From Streptomyces sp. SCUT-3 (lineage in GTDB: Bacteria > Actinomycetota > Actinomycetes > Streptomycetales > Streptomycetaceae): DNA of 64,000 nucleotides. The stretch covers positions 752,501 to 816,500 of the forward strand of contig NZ_CP046907.1 of NCBI RefSeq assembly GCF_014083985.1, written 5' to 3'. Below the pieces are notes generated by a model. It was not told the origin of the DNA. It saw only the letters and a list, made by a program, of their open reading frames with translations, and ran no database searches. Made by a program: the position numbers and the translations under genes. Shown piece after piece: positions 41,429 through 51,191 of the stretch; positions within the stretch are counted from its first letter, which is position 1, and each line of letters starts with the position of its first letter.

Positions 41429-41998
41429 TCAGCGTCCCGTTCCCCCCGGGTCCCCGCCCGGGCGCACGTCGAAGCCGCCCCTGCCGTCGAAGCGCACCTC
41501 GAGGACGTCGTCGAGCCCGTCCGAGCGCTGCGGGCGGCGCAGGCGCCGGAGCGTGTCGTACACGCCCACCTCGGGCACCCGGTCCGCACCCTGCCGGGCC
41601 GCGTTGCGCCGCAGGGAACCCGGCACGTCCGGGGGGAACCAGTACGCCACCGCCCGCGCGCCGTACGCGCGGGCCGCGGCGATCAGCGGCGCCCACTCCA
41701 GCGGCGACGGGTTGGTGTTGTCCACCACCACCGACCGCCCCTGCGCGAGCGCCTCCTCCACCAGCCGCATCTGCCGGCGCTGCCGGTTGCGGGCCCGGCG
41801 GAACAGGTCCTTGCTGACCACCGCGTGCCCCGCGGAGAAGTGCCGGGCGCGGAAGGTCGACTTGCCCGACGCCTGCAGCCCGACGAGCATCGCCAGCTCC
41901 AACTGCCCCGGTCCCACCGCTGCACCGCCTCCCGCCGCACCCGCCTGCCTGCCTTCCTGCCTGCCCGCCTGCCTGCCTGCCTGCCTGCCTGCACCCAT
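41429..41998 (-). CDS. P-loop kinase-like ATP-binding protein
   Basis: From ATG 41998 the 189-residue product begins with a repetitive GRQAGRQAGRQEGRQAG tail encoded by CCTG repeats. It then has LELAMLVGLQASGKSTFRAR, a Walker A with GxxxxGKS, VVSKDLFRR, SVVVDNTNPSPLEWAPLIAAA and a GARAVAYWFPPD strand. This is the layout of polynucleotide- or zeta-toxin-like small-molecule kinases. The true start could be downstream of the repeat (MLVGLQ). The substrate is unknown. Confidence 0.82.
   Translation of the reverse strand: MGAGRQAGRQAGRQEGRQAGAAGGGAAVGPGQLELAMLVGLQASGKSTFRARHFSAGHAVVSKDLFRRARNRQRRQMRLVEEALAQGRSVVVDNTNPSPLEWAPLIAAARAYGARAVAYWFPPDVPGSLRRNAARQGADRVPEVGVYDTLRRLRRPQRSDGLDDVLEVRFDGRGGFDVRPGGDPGGTGR
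41941..41992. repeat. CCTG-type tetranucleotide repeat in the 5' end of the kinase gene
   Basis: Repeats of CCTG, including five to six uninterrupted copies near 41969-41992, fill the first codons of the kinase gene (RQAG on the minus strand). Gain or loss of one 4-bp unit would change the reading frame between the ATG and the P-loop, so this could act as a slippage switch. Confidence 0.8.
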
Positions 41999-42162
41999 TG
42001 TCCCGCTTGCCGCACTCGCCCCGGGCCGCCGGACCGGACGGGCAAGCGCCGCCTCGATGGCCGCCCGCGGGCGGCGGACGTAGCGTGGTTCCCGGATCGC
42101 ACCACCGGGACGGACGGACGCGCCCCGTCCCGGCACCCGGTTCCCGGCACGGAGGAGGTCCC

Positions 42163-43194
42163 ATGTCCGACAGTGCCTCTCCGGCCCGCGAGGGCGCGCG
42201 GATCGTGGTCACGGGCGCGACCGGGAACGTGGGCACCGAAGTGGTGCGGGCGCTCGGCGCGGACCCCCGGGTCGCCTCGGTGCTGGGCCTGGCCCGGCGC
42301 GTGCCGCGCTGGGACCCGCCGAAGACCCGGTGGGCGGGCGCGGACATCACCCACGACGACCTGGCCGGGCACTTCCTCGGCGCCGACGCGGTGATCCACC
42401 TCGCCTGGACCTTCCAGCCCACCCACGATCCGGTCGCCACCTGGCGGAACAACGTCCTCGGGGGCGTCCGCGTCCTCGACGCCGTCGTCGCCGCCGGCGT
42501 CCCGGCGCTGGTCCACGCCTCCTCTGTGGGCGCCTACTCCCCCGGCCCCGGTGGGATCCCCGTGGACGAGTCGTGGCCCACCCACGGCTGGCCGGACACC
42601 GCCTACTGCCGGGAGAAGGCGTACCTGGAACGGGTCCTGGACTGCTTCGAGTGCGAGAACCGGGGCGTGCGGGTGGTGCGGCTGCGTCCCGGTTTCGTCT
42701 TCAAGCGGGAGGCGGCCTCCCACCAGCTGCGGCTGTTCGCGGGCCGCCTGCTGCCGCCGGGCGCCGTGCGCCCGGAACTGCTCCCCGTCCTGCCGGCCTT
42801 CGCCGGGCTGCGGTTCCAGGCCCTGCACGCGTCCGACGCCGCCGAGGCGTACCGGCTGGCCGCGCTCGGGCGGGCCCGGGGCGCGTTCAACGTCGCGGCC
42901 GGTCCCGTCGTCGACGCGGACGTGCTGGCCGACGTCCTGAACGCCCGCGCCGTCCCGTTCCCCCGCGGGCCGCTGCGCACGGCCCTGTCCGCAGCCTGGC
43001 GCCTGCGCCTGCTGCCCGCCTCGCCCCACCTGTTCGACGCGGTCGTGCACCTCCCCGTGATGGACACGGCCCGGGCCCGGGAGGAGCTGGGCTGGTCGCC
43101 CCGGTACGGCGCGCGCGAGGCCGTGGCGGAGTTCCTGGACGGGCTGCGCGGGGGCGACAGGCTGCCGACCGACCCGCTGTCCGTGGCCCGGTGA
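42163..43194 (+). CDS. NAD-dependent epimerase/dehydratase
   Basis: ATG 42163 follows GGAGGAGG. The 343-residue extended SDR has the Rossmann motif RIVVTGATGNVGTEV, then ADAVIHLAWTF, LVHASSVGAYSP with the catalytic Ser, and TAYCREKAYLE with Tyr-x-x-x-Lys. The C-terminal substrate domain includes LHASDAAEAYRLAALG. It probably acts on a sugar nucleotide or similar carbonyl compound; nothing nearby identifies the substrate. Confidence 0.9.
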   Translation: MSDSASPAREGARIVVTGATGNVGTEVVRALGADPRVASVLGLARRVPRWDPPKTRWAGADITHDDLAGHFLGADAVIHLAWTFQPTHDPVATWRNNVLGGVRVLDAVVAAGVPALVHASSVGAYSPGPGGIPVDESWPTHGWPDTAYCREKAYLERVLDCFECENRGVRVVRLRPGFVFKREAASHQLRLFAGRLLPPGAVRPELLPVLPAFAGLRFQALHASDAAEAYRLAALGRARGAFNVAAGPVVDADVLADVLNARAVPFPRGPLRTALSAAWRLRLLPASPHLFDAVVHLPVMDTARAREELGWSPRYGAREAVAEFLDGLRGGDRLPTDPLSVAR

Positions 43195-43386
43195 CACCTG
43201 GTCCCGGCCCGGAGACACCGGGCCGGGACGGCGGCGCGCCGGCCGTGGGGCGGTGTCCCGGCCGGGGGCGGCGCGCCGGTCCCCCAGCGGTGTGCGGCGG
43301 CCCGGTCGTGGACCGGCACCGGCAGGGCGAGGCGGCGCCAGGAGCGCGGATGAACCGCTGCGGGCTGCGCCGTCTGCCCGGCAGGT

Positions 43387-44358
43387 TCAGTGGGCGTGGC
43401 CGTCGCCGTGGTCGTTCCCGTCCTTCTCCGTCCCCTTCTCGGCCTCTGCCGCGGGCTTCGCCCCGGCGTGGGCGGTGAACGCGGCCGTGCGGACCTTGCC
43501 GTCGTGCTTGAAGTCCAGGTAGAGGCGGTAGGTGCCGGCGGAGGGCGCCTCGACGTGGAAGGCGACGGCCGGGCCGGGCGGGGTGGTCCCGTCGCCGGGG
43601 GCGCCGTCGGGGTGGACGTGCAGGTAGGCCAGGTCCCCGGCGCGGAGCGCCACGAGGTGCCCGTAGGCGCCCAGGTACGGCTCCAGGTCGGTGACCGGCT
43701 CGCCGTCCTTCGAGACCGACAGCCGCACCTTGCCGGAGGCGCCGGGCTCCAGATCGCCGGTGAGCGTGACCTCGTAGCCGTCGACGGTGGCGGTGCGGGA
43801 GGCGGCGGGGACCGCCTTCGGCTCGTAGTCGCCGGTCACGGCCAGGTCGGCCCCCAGCGTGAGCGGCTCCGCCCCGGGTGCGTCGGGGGTGAAGTCGGCG
43901 AAGACCCGGTAGTCGCCCGCTTTCACCAGGTCCGCCGAGGTGCTCCACGTGCCGTCCTCGTCGAGGGAGGGGTGCAGGTGGCGGTAGGTGGACAGGTCGC
44001 GGGTGGTGAGGACGAGGTGCAGCTGCTTGTCGTGCACGGTCTCGAACCGGGTGACCGGCTCGCCGTCGGGCCCCAGGACGCGGAGGCTCAGGGTCCGGTC
44101 GCGTCCCGCGTCCAGGCGGTTCTCGTCCAGGGCGAGGGTGTAGCCGTTCTCGGAGACCTGCAGTCCGCCGGGGGGCTCGGTGTCCGTCTTTTTCCCTCCC
44201 TTCCCGCTCCCGGGTTCGTGGGCGGGGGCCCCGTCGGCGGTGTGGCCGGCGGGGGCCGGGGCGCCGACCGGGCCGACGGCGTTTCCGACGCCGAAGGCGC
44301 CGGCGAAGACGACGGCCACGGCGGCGCCGAAGACGCCCAGCTTCGCAGGGGTGTTCAT
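43387..44358 (-). CDS. Exported His-rich protein beside copper genes
   Basis: ATG 44358 lies 6 nt after GGAGGT. The 323-residue protein begins with a signal or anchor helix (KLGVFGAAVAVVFAGAFGVG) and a linker. Two beta-sandwich-like repeats follow, each with a His cluster: TYRHLHPSLDEDGTW and LAYLHVHPDGAPG. It ends GNDHGDGHAH. It is divergent from copZ-copA and shares their palindromic operators, so extracytoplasmic copper handling is likely. This is inferred from context and His content. Confidence 0.8.
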   Translation of the reverse strand: MNTPAKLGVFGAAVAVVFAGAFGVGNAVGPVGAPAPAGHTADGAPAHEPGSGKGGKKTDTEPPGGLQVSENGYTLALDENRLDAGRDRTLSLRVLGPDGEPVTRFETVHDKQLHLVLTTRDLSTYRHLHPSLDEDGTWSTSADLVKAGDYRVFADFTPDAPGAEPLTLGADLAVTGDYEPKAVPAASRTATVDGYEVTLTGDLEPGASGKVRLSVSKDGEPVTDLEPYLGAYGHLVALRAGDLAYLHVHPDGAPGDGTTPPGPAVAFHVEAPSAGTYRLYLDFKHDGKVRTAAFTAHAGAKPAAEAEKGTEKDGNDHGDGHAH

Positions 44359-44524
44359 CAGGACCTCCGGGGATTCGGGGATTCGGGGATGCGGGGTGCG
44401 GCCGTCCGGTGGGCCGCGTGGTTGCGGTGGACAGCCGGGTGCGGACGGGCGCGCACAGGGCGGTGACGGCATGCGGGGCACGGCGGGCCCGGCCCGCGGC
44501 CCATGCGGCCGAACGAGGAACACC

Positions 44525-44541
44525 ATACCCCCCCTGGGTAT
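44525..44541. promoter_or_regulatory. CsoR-type operator A
   Basis: ATACCC (44525-44530) and GGGTAT (44536-44541) are complementary arms around CCCCT. The site lies 167 nt upstream of the exported His-rich protein gene. The A/T-capped G-tract palindrome resembles copper-responsive CsoR operators of actinobacteria. Confidence 0.65.
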
Positions 44542-44660
44542 GCGGGCAACCTCTTGCGCGGCATCTCCGGCCACTTGGGGAGAGGGCCCCTCCCGCCGCC
44601 CTGCGAAGTCGCGCCGACTCTCCCTCCCCGGAACGCCGTTCCGCTCCTCCTGCTTGCGGC

Positions 44661-44678
44661 ATACCCCCGGGGGGTAAT
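44661..44678. promoter_or_regulatory. CsoR-type operator B
   Basis: ATACCCCCGGGGGGTAAT is a near-palindrome 59 nt upstream of copZ. It belongs to the same family as sites A and C. Paired sites B and C suggest tight, possibly cooperative, copper control of the copZ-copA operon. Confidence 0.7.
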
Positions 44679-44690
44679 ACTGTTCTCGAC

Positions 44691-44707
44691 ATACCCCCAG
44701 GGGGTAC
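44691..44707. promoter_or_regulatory. CsoR-type operator C
   Basis: TACCCCC-A-GGGGGTA (44692-44706) is an exact palindrome with a single central base. It ends 30 nt before the copZ start. Its place fits overlap with the core promoter or start site, so binding would block transcription in low copper. No csoR gene is present in the window. Confidence 0.75.
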
Positions 44708-44736
44708 CTGTCCATCGCCACGCCCAGGAGGAACCC

Positions 44737-45012
44737 ATGTCGTCCTGCTGTACTCCCGACGGAAGCTGCAGCACCGGTGCGACCACCACCGTCGCCCCCG
44801 GCCCCACCACCGTCTACAACGTCGCCGGCATGACCTGCGGCCACTGCAAGTCCACGCTCACCGAGGCGATCGGCGGACTGGACGGCGTCCTCGCCGTCGA
44901 CGTCGAGCTCTCCACCGGCCGGGTCACCGTGACCACCGCGGGCGAGCCCGACGACGCGAGGATCGCCGCGGTCGTCGACGACGCCGGCTACGAACTCACC
45001 GGCCGGGCCTGA
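44737..45012 (+). CDS. copZ: Copper chaperone, CopZ-like
   Basis: ATG 44737 follows AGGAGG. The 91-residue protein has one heavy-metal-associated domain with VAGMTCGHCKSTLTEAIGGL (C34, C37) and a Cys-rich N-terminus (SSCCTPDGSCS) that may add a copper site. It would carry Cu(I) in the cytosol and hand it to the CopA ATPase encoded 78 nt downstream. Expression should follow sites B and C. Confidence 0.92.
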   Translation: MSSCCTPDGSCSTGATTTVAPGPTTVYNVAGMTCGHCKSTLTEAIGGLDGVLAVDVELSTGRVTVTTAGEPDDARIAAVVDDAGYELTGRA

Positions 45013-45090
45013 CCCCTACCGCCCCGCGGCGTGCGGGCCCCGGCCCGTCCGGGTCCCGCACGCCGCCGTCATCCAGCCCGAGGAGCAGTG

Positions 45091-47355
45091 ATGACCACCA
45101 CCGCGACCCCCTCCACCAGCGAGGTCGAACTCGCCATCGGCGGCATGACCTGTGCCTCGTGCGCCGCCCGCATCGAGAAGAAGCTCAACCGCATGGACGG
45201 GGTGGAGGCCACCGTCAACTACGCCACCGAGAAGGCCAAGGTCACCTACCGCGAGGACATCGCGGTGGACGACCTGATCGCCACGGTGGAGGCCACCGGC
45301 TACACCGCCGCCCCGCCCGCCCCCTCCGGAGCCGACGGCCGCGAGGGCCCGGCCGGGGACGCCGCGGACCGGGAGGACGCGGAGCTGCAGCCGCTGCGCC
45401 GGCGCCTCGTCACCGCCGTGGCGCTGGCCGTGCCGGTGATCGCCCTGGCGATGGTGCCCGCCTGGCAGTTCGAGTACTGGCAGTGGCTCTCGCTGACCCT
45501 GACCGCGCCGGTGGTCACCTACGCGGCCTGGCCCTTCCACCGCGCGGCGTTCACCAACGCCCGCCACGGCGCCGCCACCATGGACACCCTGATCTCGGTG
45601 GGTACCGGCGCCGCGTTCCTGTGGTCGCTGTGGGCGCTGTTCTTCGGCACCGCGGGCGTCCCGGGAATGACCCACGGCTTCGAGTTCACCGTCGCACGCA
45701 GCGACGGGGCGGGGAACATCTACCTCGAGGCCGCCGCAGGCGTGACCGCGTTCATCCTGGCCGGGCGGTACTTCGAGGCCCGGTCCAAGCGGAAGGCCGG
45801 GGCCGCGCTGAAGGCGCTGCTGGAGCTGGGCGCCAAGGAGGTCACCGTGCTGCGCGGTGGCCGCGAGGAGCGGATCCCCACCGCGGAGCTGGCCGTCGGC
45901 GACCGGTTCGTGGTCCGGCCCGGGGAGAAGATCGCCACCGACGGCACCGTCGTCGAGGGCAGCTCGGCGGTGGACGCCTCGATGCTCACCGGCGAGTCCG
46001 TCCCCGTGGAGGTCGCGGTCGGCGACACCGTCACCGGCGCCACCCTCAACGCCGGCGGACGCCTCGTCGTCGAGGCCACCCGGGTCGGCTCGGACACCCA
46101 GCTGGCGCGGATGGCCAAGCTGGTGGAGGACGCCCAGAACGGCAAGGCCGCCGCCCAGCGGCTGGCCGACCGCATCTCCGCCGTCTTCGTGCCCGTCGTC
46201 ATCGCCCTGGCCGTCGCCACCCTCGGCTTCTGGCTCGGCAGCGGCGCCGGCTGGACGGCCGCCTTCACCGCCGCCGTCGCTGTCCTGATCATCGCCTGCC
46301 CGTGCGCCCTGGGCCTGGCCACCCCGACCGCCCTGATGGTCGGCACCGGCCGCGGCGCCCAGCTGGGCATCCTCATCAAGGGCCCCGAGGTCCTGGAGAC
46401 CACCCGCCGGGTGGACACCGTCGTGCTGGACAAGACCGGCACCGTCACCACCGGCCGGATGACCCTGCTGGCCGTGCACACCGCCGACGGCCAGGACGAG
46501 ACCGAGGTCCTGCGGCTGGCCGGCGCCCTCGAGCACGCCTCCGAGCACCCCATCGCCCGGGCGGTGGCCGCCGGTGCCGCCGAGCGCGTCGGCGCCCTGC
46601 CCTCCCCGGAGGACTTCGCCAACGTCCCCGGGCTCGGCGTCCAGGGCGTCGTCGACGGCCACGCCGTCCTCGTCGGACGCGAGGCGCTGCTGGCCGAGTG
46701 GGCGATGGAACTGCCCGCCGCGCTGAAGCGCGCCAAGCGCGAGGCCGAGGCCGCCGGCCGGACCGTCGTCACGGTGGCCTGGGACGGGGAGGCGCGGGCC
46801 GTGCTGGAGGTCGCCGACGCCGTCAAGCCCACCAGCGCCGAGGCCGTCGCACGGCTGCGGGAACTGGGGCTGACCCCGATCCTGCTCACCGGCGACAACA
46901 CCGCCGTGGCCGAGGCCGTCGCCGCCGAGGTCGGCATCGACGAGGTGATCGCCGAGGTCATGCCGCAGGACAAGGTCGACGTCGTCAAGCGCCTCCAGGC
47001 CGAAGGGCGTTCGGTGGCCATGGTCGGCGACGGCGTCAACGACGCCGCGGCCCTGGCCCAGGCCGACCTCGGCCTGGCCATGGGCACCGGCACCGACGCC
47101 GCCATCGAGGCCGGCGACCTGACCCTGGTCCGCGGCGACCTGCGCGCCGCAGCCGACGCCGTCCGGCTGGCCCGCCGCACCCTGGCCACCATCAAGTCCA
47201 ACCTGTTCTGGGCCTTCGCCTACAACGTGGCCGCCCTGCCGCTGGCCGCCGCCGGGCTGCTCAACCCCATGATCGCCGGAGCCGCCATGGCGTTCTCCTC
47301 GGTCTTCGTCGTCGGCAACAGCCTGCGCCTGCGCGGCTTCCGCGCCGCCGCCTGA
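45091..47355 (+). CDS. copA: Copper-exporting P1B-type ATPase
   Basis: The 754-residue protein starts with one HMA domain ([18 protein letters not shown]21, C24). It has the A-domain motif [11 protein letters not shown], the transport motif [18 protein letters not shown], the phosphorylation site [11 protein letters not shown], the SEHPIARAV nucleotide site and [22 protein letters not shown]. About eight membrane segments are visible. It pumps Cu(I) out of the cell. Together with CopZ it forms the resistance operon. Confidence 0.96.
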   Translation: MTTTATPSTSEVELAIGGMTCASCAARIEKKLNRMDGVEATVNYATEKAKVTYREDIAVDDLIATVEATGYTAAPPAPSGADGREGPAGDAADREDAELQPLRRRLVTAVALAVPVIALAMVPAWQFEYWQWLSLTLTAPVVTYAAWPFHRAAFTNARHGAATMDTLISVGTGAAFLWSLWALFFGTAGVPGMTHGFEFTVARSDGAGNIYLEAAAGVTAFILAGRYFEARSKRKAGAALKALLELGAKEVTVLRGGREERIPTAELAVGDRFVVRPGEKIATDGTVVEGSSAVDASMLTGESVPVEVAVGDTVTGATLNAGGRLVVEATRVGSDTQLARMAKLVEDAQNGKAAAQRLADRISAVFVPVVIALAVATLGFWLGSGAGWTAAFTAAVAVLIIACPCALGLATPTALMVGTGRGAQLGILIKGPEVLETTRRVDTVVLDKTGTVTTGRMTLLAVHTADGQDETEVLRLAGALEHASEHPIARAVAAGAAERVGALPSPEDFANVPGLGVQGVVDGHAVLVGREALLAEWAMELPAALKRAKREAEAAGRTVVTVAWDGEARAVLEVADAVKPTSAEAVARLRELGLTPILLTGDNTAVAEAVAAEVGIDEVIAEVMPQDKVDVVKRLQAEGRSVAMVGDGVNDAAALAQADLGLAMGTGTDAAIEAGDLTLVRGDLRAAADAVRLARRTLATIKSNLFWAFAYNVAALPLAAAGLLNPMIAGAAMAFSSVFVVGNSLRLRGFRAAA

Positions 47356-47558
47356 GCCGGGGAACGGGGCCCGGGCCCGCCACCGCCCCGACCCGATAAC
47401 GGGCCGGGGCGGCCGGCCGGTCCTCCCGTGCCGTCAGGAACCGGCCCAGGAGAGGCACCGGGAGGGCGCGGGGAGGGGACGGGGCCCCGGGGGAAGCGGG
47501 CCGCGCACGGGTCCGGCACGAACGTCCCAGGTACGCGTCACCGGGCCGCGGGAACGCC

Positions 47559-48212
47559 TCAGGTGCGGAACCGCTTGTTCAAGTAGGCCAGGACGGCCAG
47601 GACGCGGCGGTGGCCGCTGTCGCTCGGCGTCAGGCCCAGCTTGAGGAACACGTTCCCGATGTGCTTGCTGACGGCCCGCTCCGTGACCACCAGGTGAGCC
47701 GCGATCGTGGCGTTGTCCCGCCCCTCCGCCATGAGCCGGAGCACCTCCCGCTCCCGCGGGGTGAGGCTGTCGACGGGGTCGTCCTTGCGGGCGGCGAGCA
47801 GTTCGGACACCACCTCGGGGTCCAGGGCGGTGCCCCCGGCCGCCACGCGCTCGAGGGCGTCGAGGAACTCGTCGACCCGGCCGACCCGGTCCTTGAGCAG
47901 GTAGCCGACCCCGCTCGCGCCGCCGCCCAGCAGTTCGGCGGCGTACGTCTCCTCCACGTACTGGGAGAGCACCAGGACCGGCAGCCCGGGGATCTCCGCG
48001 CGCGCCGCGAGCGCGGCCCGCAGCCCCTCGTCGCGGAAGCCCGGGGGCATCCGCACATCCAGTACGGCGACGTCGGGGCGGTGCTCCAGCAGGACGGGCA
48101 GCACCTCCGGACCGCTGGCGGCCACCGCCGCCACCTCGTGCCCGGCGGAGGTGAGGAGCAGGACGAGCCCCTCCCTCAGCAGCGCGTTGTCCTCGGCGAT
48201 CACCACACGCAC
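47559..48212 (-). CDS. NarL/LuxR-family response regulator
   Basis: The 217-residue protein has a receiver domain (VVIAEDNALLREGL, phosphoacceptor D52 in VAVLDVRMPPG, Lys in YLLKDRVGRV). It ends in a LuxR-type HTH (SLTPREREVLRLMAEGRDN, VVTERAVSKHIGNVFLKLGL). Its start lies inside the end of the sensor kinase gene (13-nt overlap), so they form one operon. It probably binds DNA as a phosphorylated dimer; the adjacent small membrane protein gene is a candidate target. Confidence 0.95.
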   Translation of the reverse strand: MRVVIAEDNALLREGLVLLLTSAGHEVAAVAASGPEVLPVLLEHRPDVAVLDVRMPPGFRDEGLRAALAARAEIPGLPVLVLSQYVEETYAAELLGGGASGVGYLLKDRVGRVDEFLDALERVAAGGTALDPEVVSELLAARKDDPVDSLTPREREVLRLMAEGRDNATIAAHLVVTERAVSKHIGNVFLKLGLTPSDSGHRRVLAVLAYLNKRFRT

Positions 48213-49366
48213 GGAAGCTCCACTTCGATCACGGTCGGCCCCCCGGCGGGGCTGGACATCTGCACGATGCCGTCGAGAGCGGCCGTCCGCCGCCGCACAC
48301 CGAGCAGCCCGCTGCCGCGCGACTCGTCGGCGCCGCCCTTCCCCTCGTCACGCACCGAGACCCTCAACGCACGCGGAGTGCGCGCGAGTTCCACCCGAGC
48401 GCGCCGCGACCCGCTGTGCTTGGCGGCGTTGGTCAGCGACTCCGCCACCGCGAAGTAGGCGGCGGCCTCCACGGCCGCGGGCGGACGGGGACCGTCCTCG
48501 ACGCCCTCCTCGGTCACCTCGACGTCCAGGCCGCTGCCGGCCGCCAGCGCCCGGACCGCGCCGACCAGCCCCCGGTCGGTCAGAATCGGCGGGTGGATCC
48601 CGCGGACCACGTGCCGGAGCTCGACGAGCGCCTCCTCGACCTGCTCCTGGGCGTCGTCGAGGAGCCTGCGGGCGGCGTCCGGGTCGGTCTCGTACGCCCG
48701 GCGGGCCAGGCCCACGCGCATGGACAGGGCGACCAGACGGGCCTGGGTGCCGTCGTGCAGGTCGCGTTCGATACGGCGCAGCTCGGCGCCGTGCGCGGCG
48801 ACGGCGTCGGCGCGGGTGGCGGTCAGCTCCTCGACGCGGTCCGCGAGTTCGGCGCTGCGCCGGGCGTCCGCGGAGGGTTCCAGCAGCGCCCGCGACCAAG
48901 CGGAGTCCAGGTCGGCGAGCCGGCCGACGAGCGGCAGCACCACGGCCCGGCGCCCCAGCACCCCGCACCACACGCCGTCCACCAGGACGCCGAAGACCCA
49001 CACGACGAGGGCCGCGCACGCCAGCAGCCAGCCGTACAGGAAGTGCACGGCCAGCCAGCGCAGATCGCGGTAGGTGCCCGGGTCCCCGACCGCGGTACGC
49101 ACCCGCACACCGAGGTCGCCGACGAGCGGCACGTACAGCTCGGGGACGGCTTCACCGGTCCACCGCTCGACCTCGCGGCGCTTGAACCCCGCGACCCTGC
49201 GCAGCAGCAGGACGGTCTCGGGCAGCGCCCCGGCCCCGACCACCATGAGGGTTGCGACCGCGGTGAACACCAGAAGGGGCAGGAACAGCAGCGAGGCCAG
49301 CGCCAGTCCGGCCGTTCTCAACAACTGTTCCGTCGCACGCCGCTCGAGCCACGGCCTCTCATCCAT
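48200..49366 (-). CDS. Sensor histidine kinase (HisKA_3 type)
   Basis: ATG 49366 gives 388 residues. There are two pairs of membrane segments (residues about 18-50 and 105-150) with a sensor-like region between. The dimerisation motif is ELRRIERDLHDGTQARLVAL with phosphoacceptor H204. The HATPase domain has FAVAESLTNAAKHSGS and the G-box GSGLLGVRRR. It autophosphorylates and passes phosphate to the response regulator encoded next. The signal is probably at the membrane. Confidence 0.93.
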   Translation of the reverse strand: MDERPWLERRATEQLLRTAGLALASLLFLPLLVFTAVATLMVVGAGALPETVLLLRRVAGFKRREVERWTGEAVPELYVPLVGDLGVRVRTAVGDPGTYRDLRWLAVHFLYGWLLACAALVVWVFGVLVDGVWCGVLGRRAVVLPLVGRLADLDSAWSRALLEPSADARRSAELADRVEELTATRADAVAAHGAELRRIERDLHDGTQARLVALSMRVGLARRAYETDPDAARRLLDDAQEQVEEALVELRHVVRGIHPPILTDRGLVGAVRALAAGSGLDVEVTEEGVEDGPRPPAAVEAAAYFAVAESLTNAAKHSGSRRARVELARTPRALRVSVRDEGKGGADESRGSGLLGVRRRTAALDGIVQMSSPAGGPTVIEVELPCVW

Positions 49367-49551
49367 GACGATCAGACTAAGCGGCCCGTTCGGAACGGGG
49401 AGGTGTGTGCGCCACCGGCAGGGGGTGTAGCCCGCTACACCCCGGATCGGGGACAGTGCCCCATCGATCCGCCCCGGCCCGGGAAGGCATCGTGGTGCCG
49501 GCGGGGCCGCCGGGCCCCACCGCACCGCACCGCACCGATGAAGGGAACGTC

Positions 49552-49722
49552 ATGAAGGCTCTGCTCTGGGTCCTGCTCGTGGCCGCCGTCGCCGTCAACG
49601 CCTCCACCAGCTTCGCCTTCGACGGCGGCAAGCAGATCGCCATCAGCGTCGGCACCGGCATCATCGCGCTGGCCTCTGCCGCAGCCCTCTTCCTCCTGCG
49701 CCCGAAGCGCGCAAAGGCCTGA
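49552..49722 (+). CDS. Small membrane protein
   Basis: ATG 49552 follows AAGGGAACG. The 56-residue product is MKALLWVLLVAAVAVNAS, a short loop FDGGKQIAISV, then a second hydrophobic helix GIIALASAAALFLL and a basic end RPKRAKA. It is divergent from the two-component operon and may be regulated by it. Confidence 0.8.
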   Translation: MKALLWVLLVAAVAVNASTSFAFDGGKQIAISVGTGIIALASAAALFLLRPKRAKA

Positions 49723-50097
49723 CCCCGCACCACCGGAGCGCCCCCGCACCGGGACCAAGCCCCGACCCCGGCCCCGGGCGGGCGCAGATCCTGGGCAGGT
49801 TCCGGCCCCGGGCGGGCACAGGCCCCCGCCCGGCCCGCAGGCCCCGTCCCCGCAGGCCCGCCCGGCGGCCCGGCACGCCGGCACCCGCACCGCCCGCCCG
49901 CCCATCCGGTACGGGATCCGCGAGGTCAGCGCCACGCTCGGCGAGACACGGAAACGGCGCGCCGGGACCGCGGCACCCCGCGCCGGTGCCCACCACTGGA
50001 CCTTCGCCCACCTGCGTGCCCCGGCCTCCGTTCCGGCTCCTCCACCGGCCACTCAAGCCACTCGGGCCACTCCGGCCGGACCACGACCGCCGTCCTG

Positions 50098-50340
50098 CGG
50101 GACGCCGCGCACCGGGGCGAGGCGGCGACCGAACTCGGTCACGAACGCCTGCAGAGGCACAACCCGCGGCACACGGATCTCACTCGGACAGCGGATACCG
50201 GGGGCCCGCTGCATGTGCTGCGGAAGACCGCCGGGTACGGCTCGCCCACCACCGCTCGGCGGTACCTCCGCCCGGACCGCCGCTCGTCCGAGCCGGCGAG
50301 GGCCGCGCTCAACGCACATCCCCCGGCCGGACGGGAGATG
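50098..50340 (+). pseudogene. Tyrosine recombinase (integrase) C-terminal remnant
   Basis: In the frame from 50158 the text reads HNPRHTDLTRTADTGG, then PLHVLRKTAGYGSPTTARRY and LRPDRRS. This matches the end of phage/ICE integrases, where H-x-L-R-H, LxxLGH and the final Tyr (TTxxRY) are catalytic. Here the sequence is degraded (HNPRH for HDLRH, no upstream catalytic domain). It lies 130 nt from tRNA-Pro, the usual att position. The rest of 49723-50470 shows no intact gene. Confidence 0.7.
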
Positions 50341-50470
50341 CCTGGTCCCGAGATGGTCCCGGAGGAGAAGCCTCGGCGGCATCCGCGACTCGTCAGCCGA
50401 TCCGGCCTCCGGACACGCGAAAGCCCGCTGATCTGGAGTTTCCCTCCAGCCCAGCGGGCTTCCTGCACCG

Positions 50471-50544
<74 letters not shown>

Positions 50545-50754
50545 GTGCTCGTTCCCCCGGGGCTTTCCCCGGTTGACCGCGCACGAGAACAATAGCGCAC
50601 TTGAGGGGGTGCTCGCAGACACCACCCGTCCGGACCGGCCACGACACCCGCCGGAGCCGGTCCGGGCGGTGCCCGCCGGCGGATCGGCCGCACCTTGCCG
50701 GCGGACCGGCGGACCCGGCCGGCGGCCCCGGGGCACGGCCGGCCGCGGCGGAAG

Positions 50755-50772
50755 ATGAGTAGCCGTACTCAT
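50755..50772. promoter_or_regulatory. Palindrome upstream of the YiaA/B-like gene
   Basis: ATGAGTA (50755-50761) and TACTCAT (50766-50772) are exact complements around GCCG, ending 34 nt before the next start codon. The position and symmetry suggest an operator; the cognate regulator is not identifiable from the sequence. Confidence 0.45.
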
Positions 50773-50806
50773 GTGTCCCGCACCGTGCCGGTGGATCCTT
50801 CCGGAC

Positions 50807-51097
50807 ATGACTGGAGCCCCTGTGCGGCAGCAGAACACCGGCGCCTTCTTCGCCCAGGCCGCGATTTCGTTCGCCGTGTCGGCGACGGCGGTGGCCGTCG
50901 GCATCTTCTTCCTCGACGTGAACGTGTGGGTCAGGGCCTTCCTCGGGCTCGGGCTGCTCTACGTGATCACGTCGGCGTTCACCCTCGCCAAGGTCGTGCG
51001 GGACAAGGAGGAGGCGCACCAGGTGGTCAGCAGGGTCGACCAGGCGAGGCTCGACAAGCTGCTCGCCGAGCACGATCCGTTCAAGGTGGACGGCTGA
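50807..51097 (+). CDS. YiaA/YiaB-like two-helix membrane protein
   Basis: The 96-residue protein has two membrane helices (FFAQAAISFAVSATAVAVGI and VWVRAFLGLGLLYVITSAFTL) and then a charged cytoplasmic tail (AKVVRDKEEAHQVVSRVDQA, LDKLLAEHDPFKVDG). This is the YiaA/B two-helix domain arrangement. Its function is unknown. Confidence 0.88.
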   Translation: MTGAPVRQQNTGAFFAQAAISFAVSATAVAVGIFFLDVNVWVRAFLGLGLLYVITSAFTLAKVVRDKEEAHQVVSRVDQARLDKLLAEHDPFKVDG

Positions 51098-51191
51098 TCC
51101 CTGCCCAGCCCTCCGACGGGGGCGCTGCGGTGCCCGGGCCGGCACCCCGGGCCGGGCCGGCCCCCGGGCCCGGCGGGGTCCGGGCACCCGC

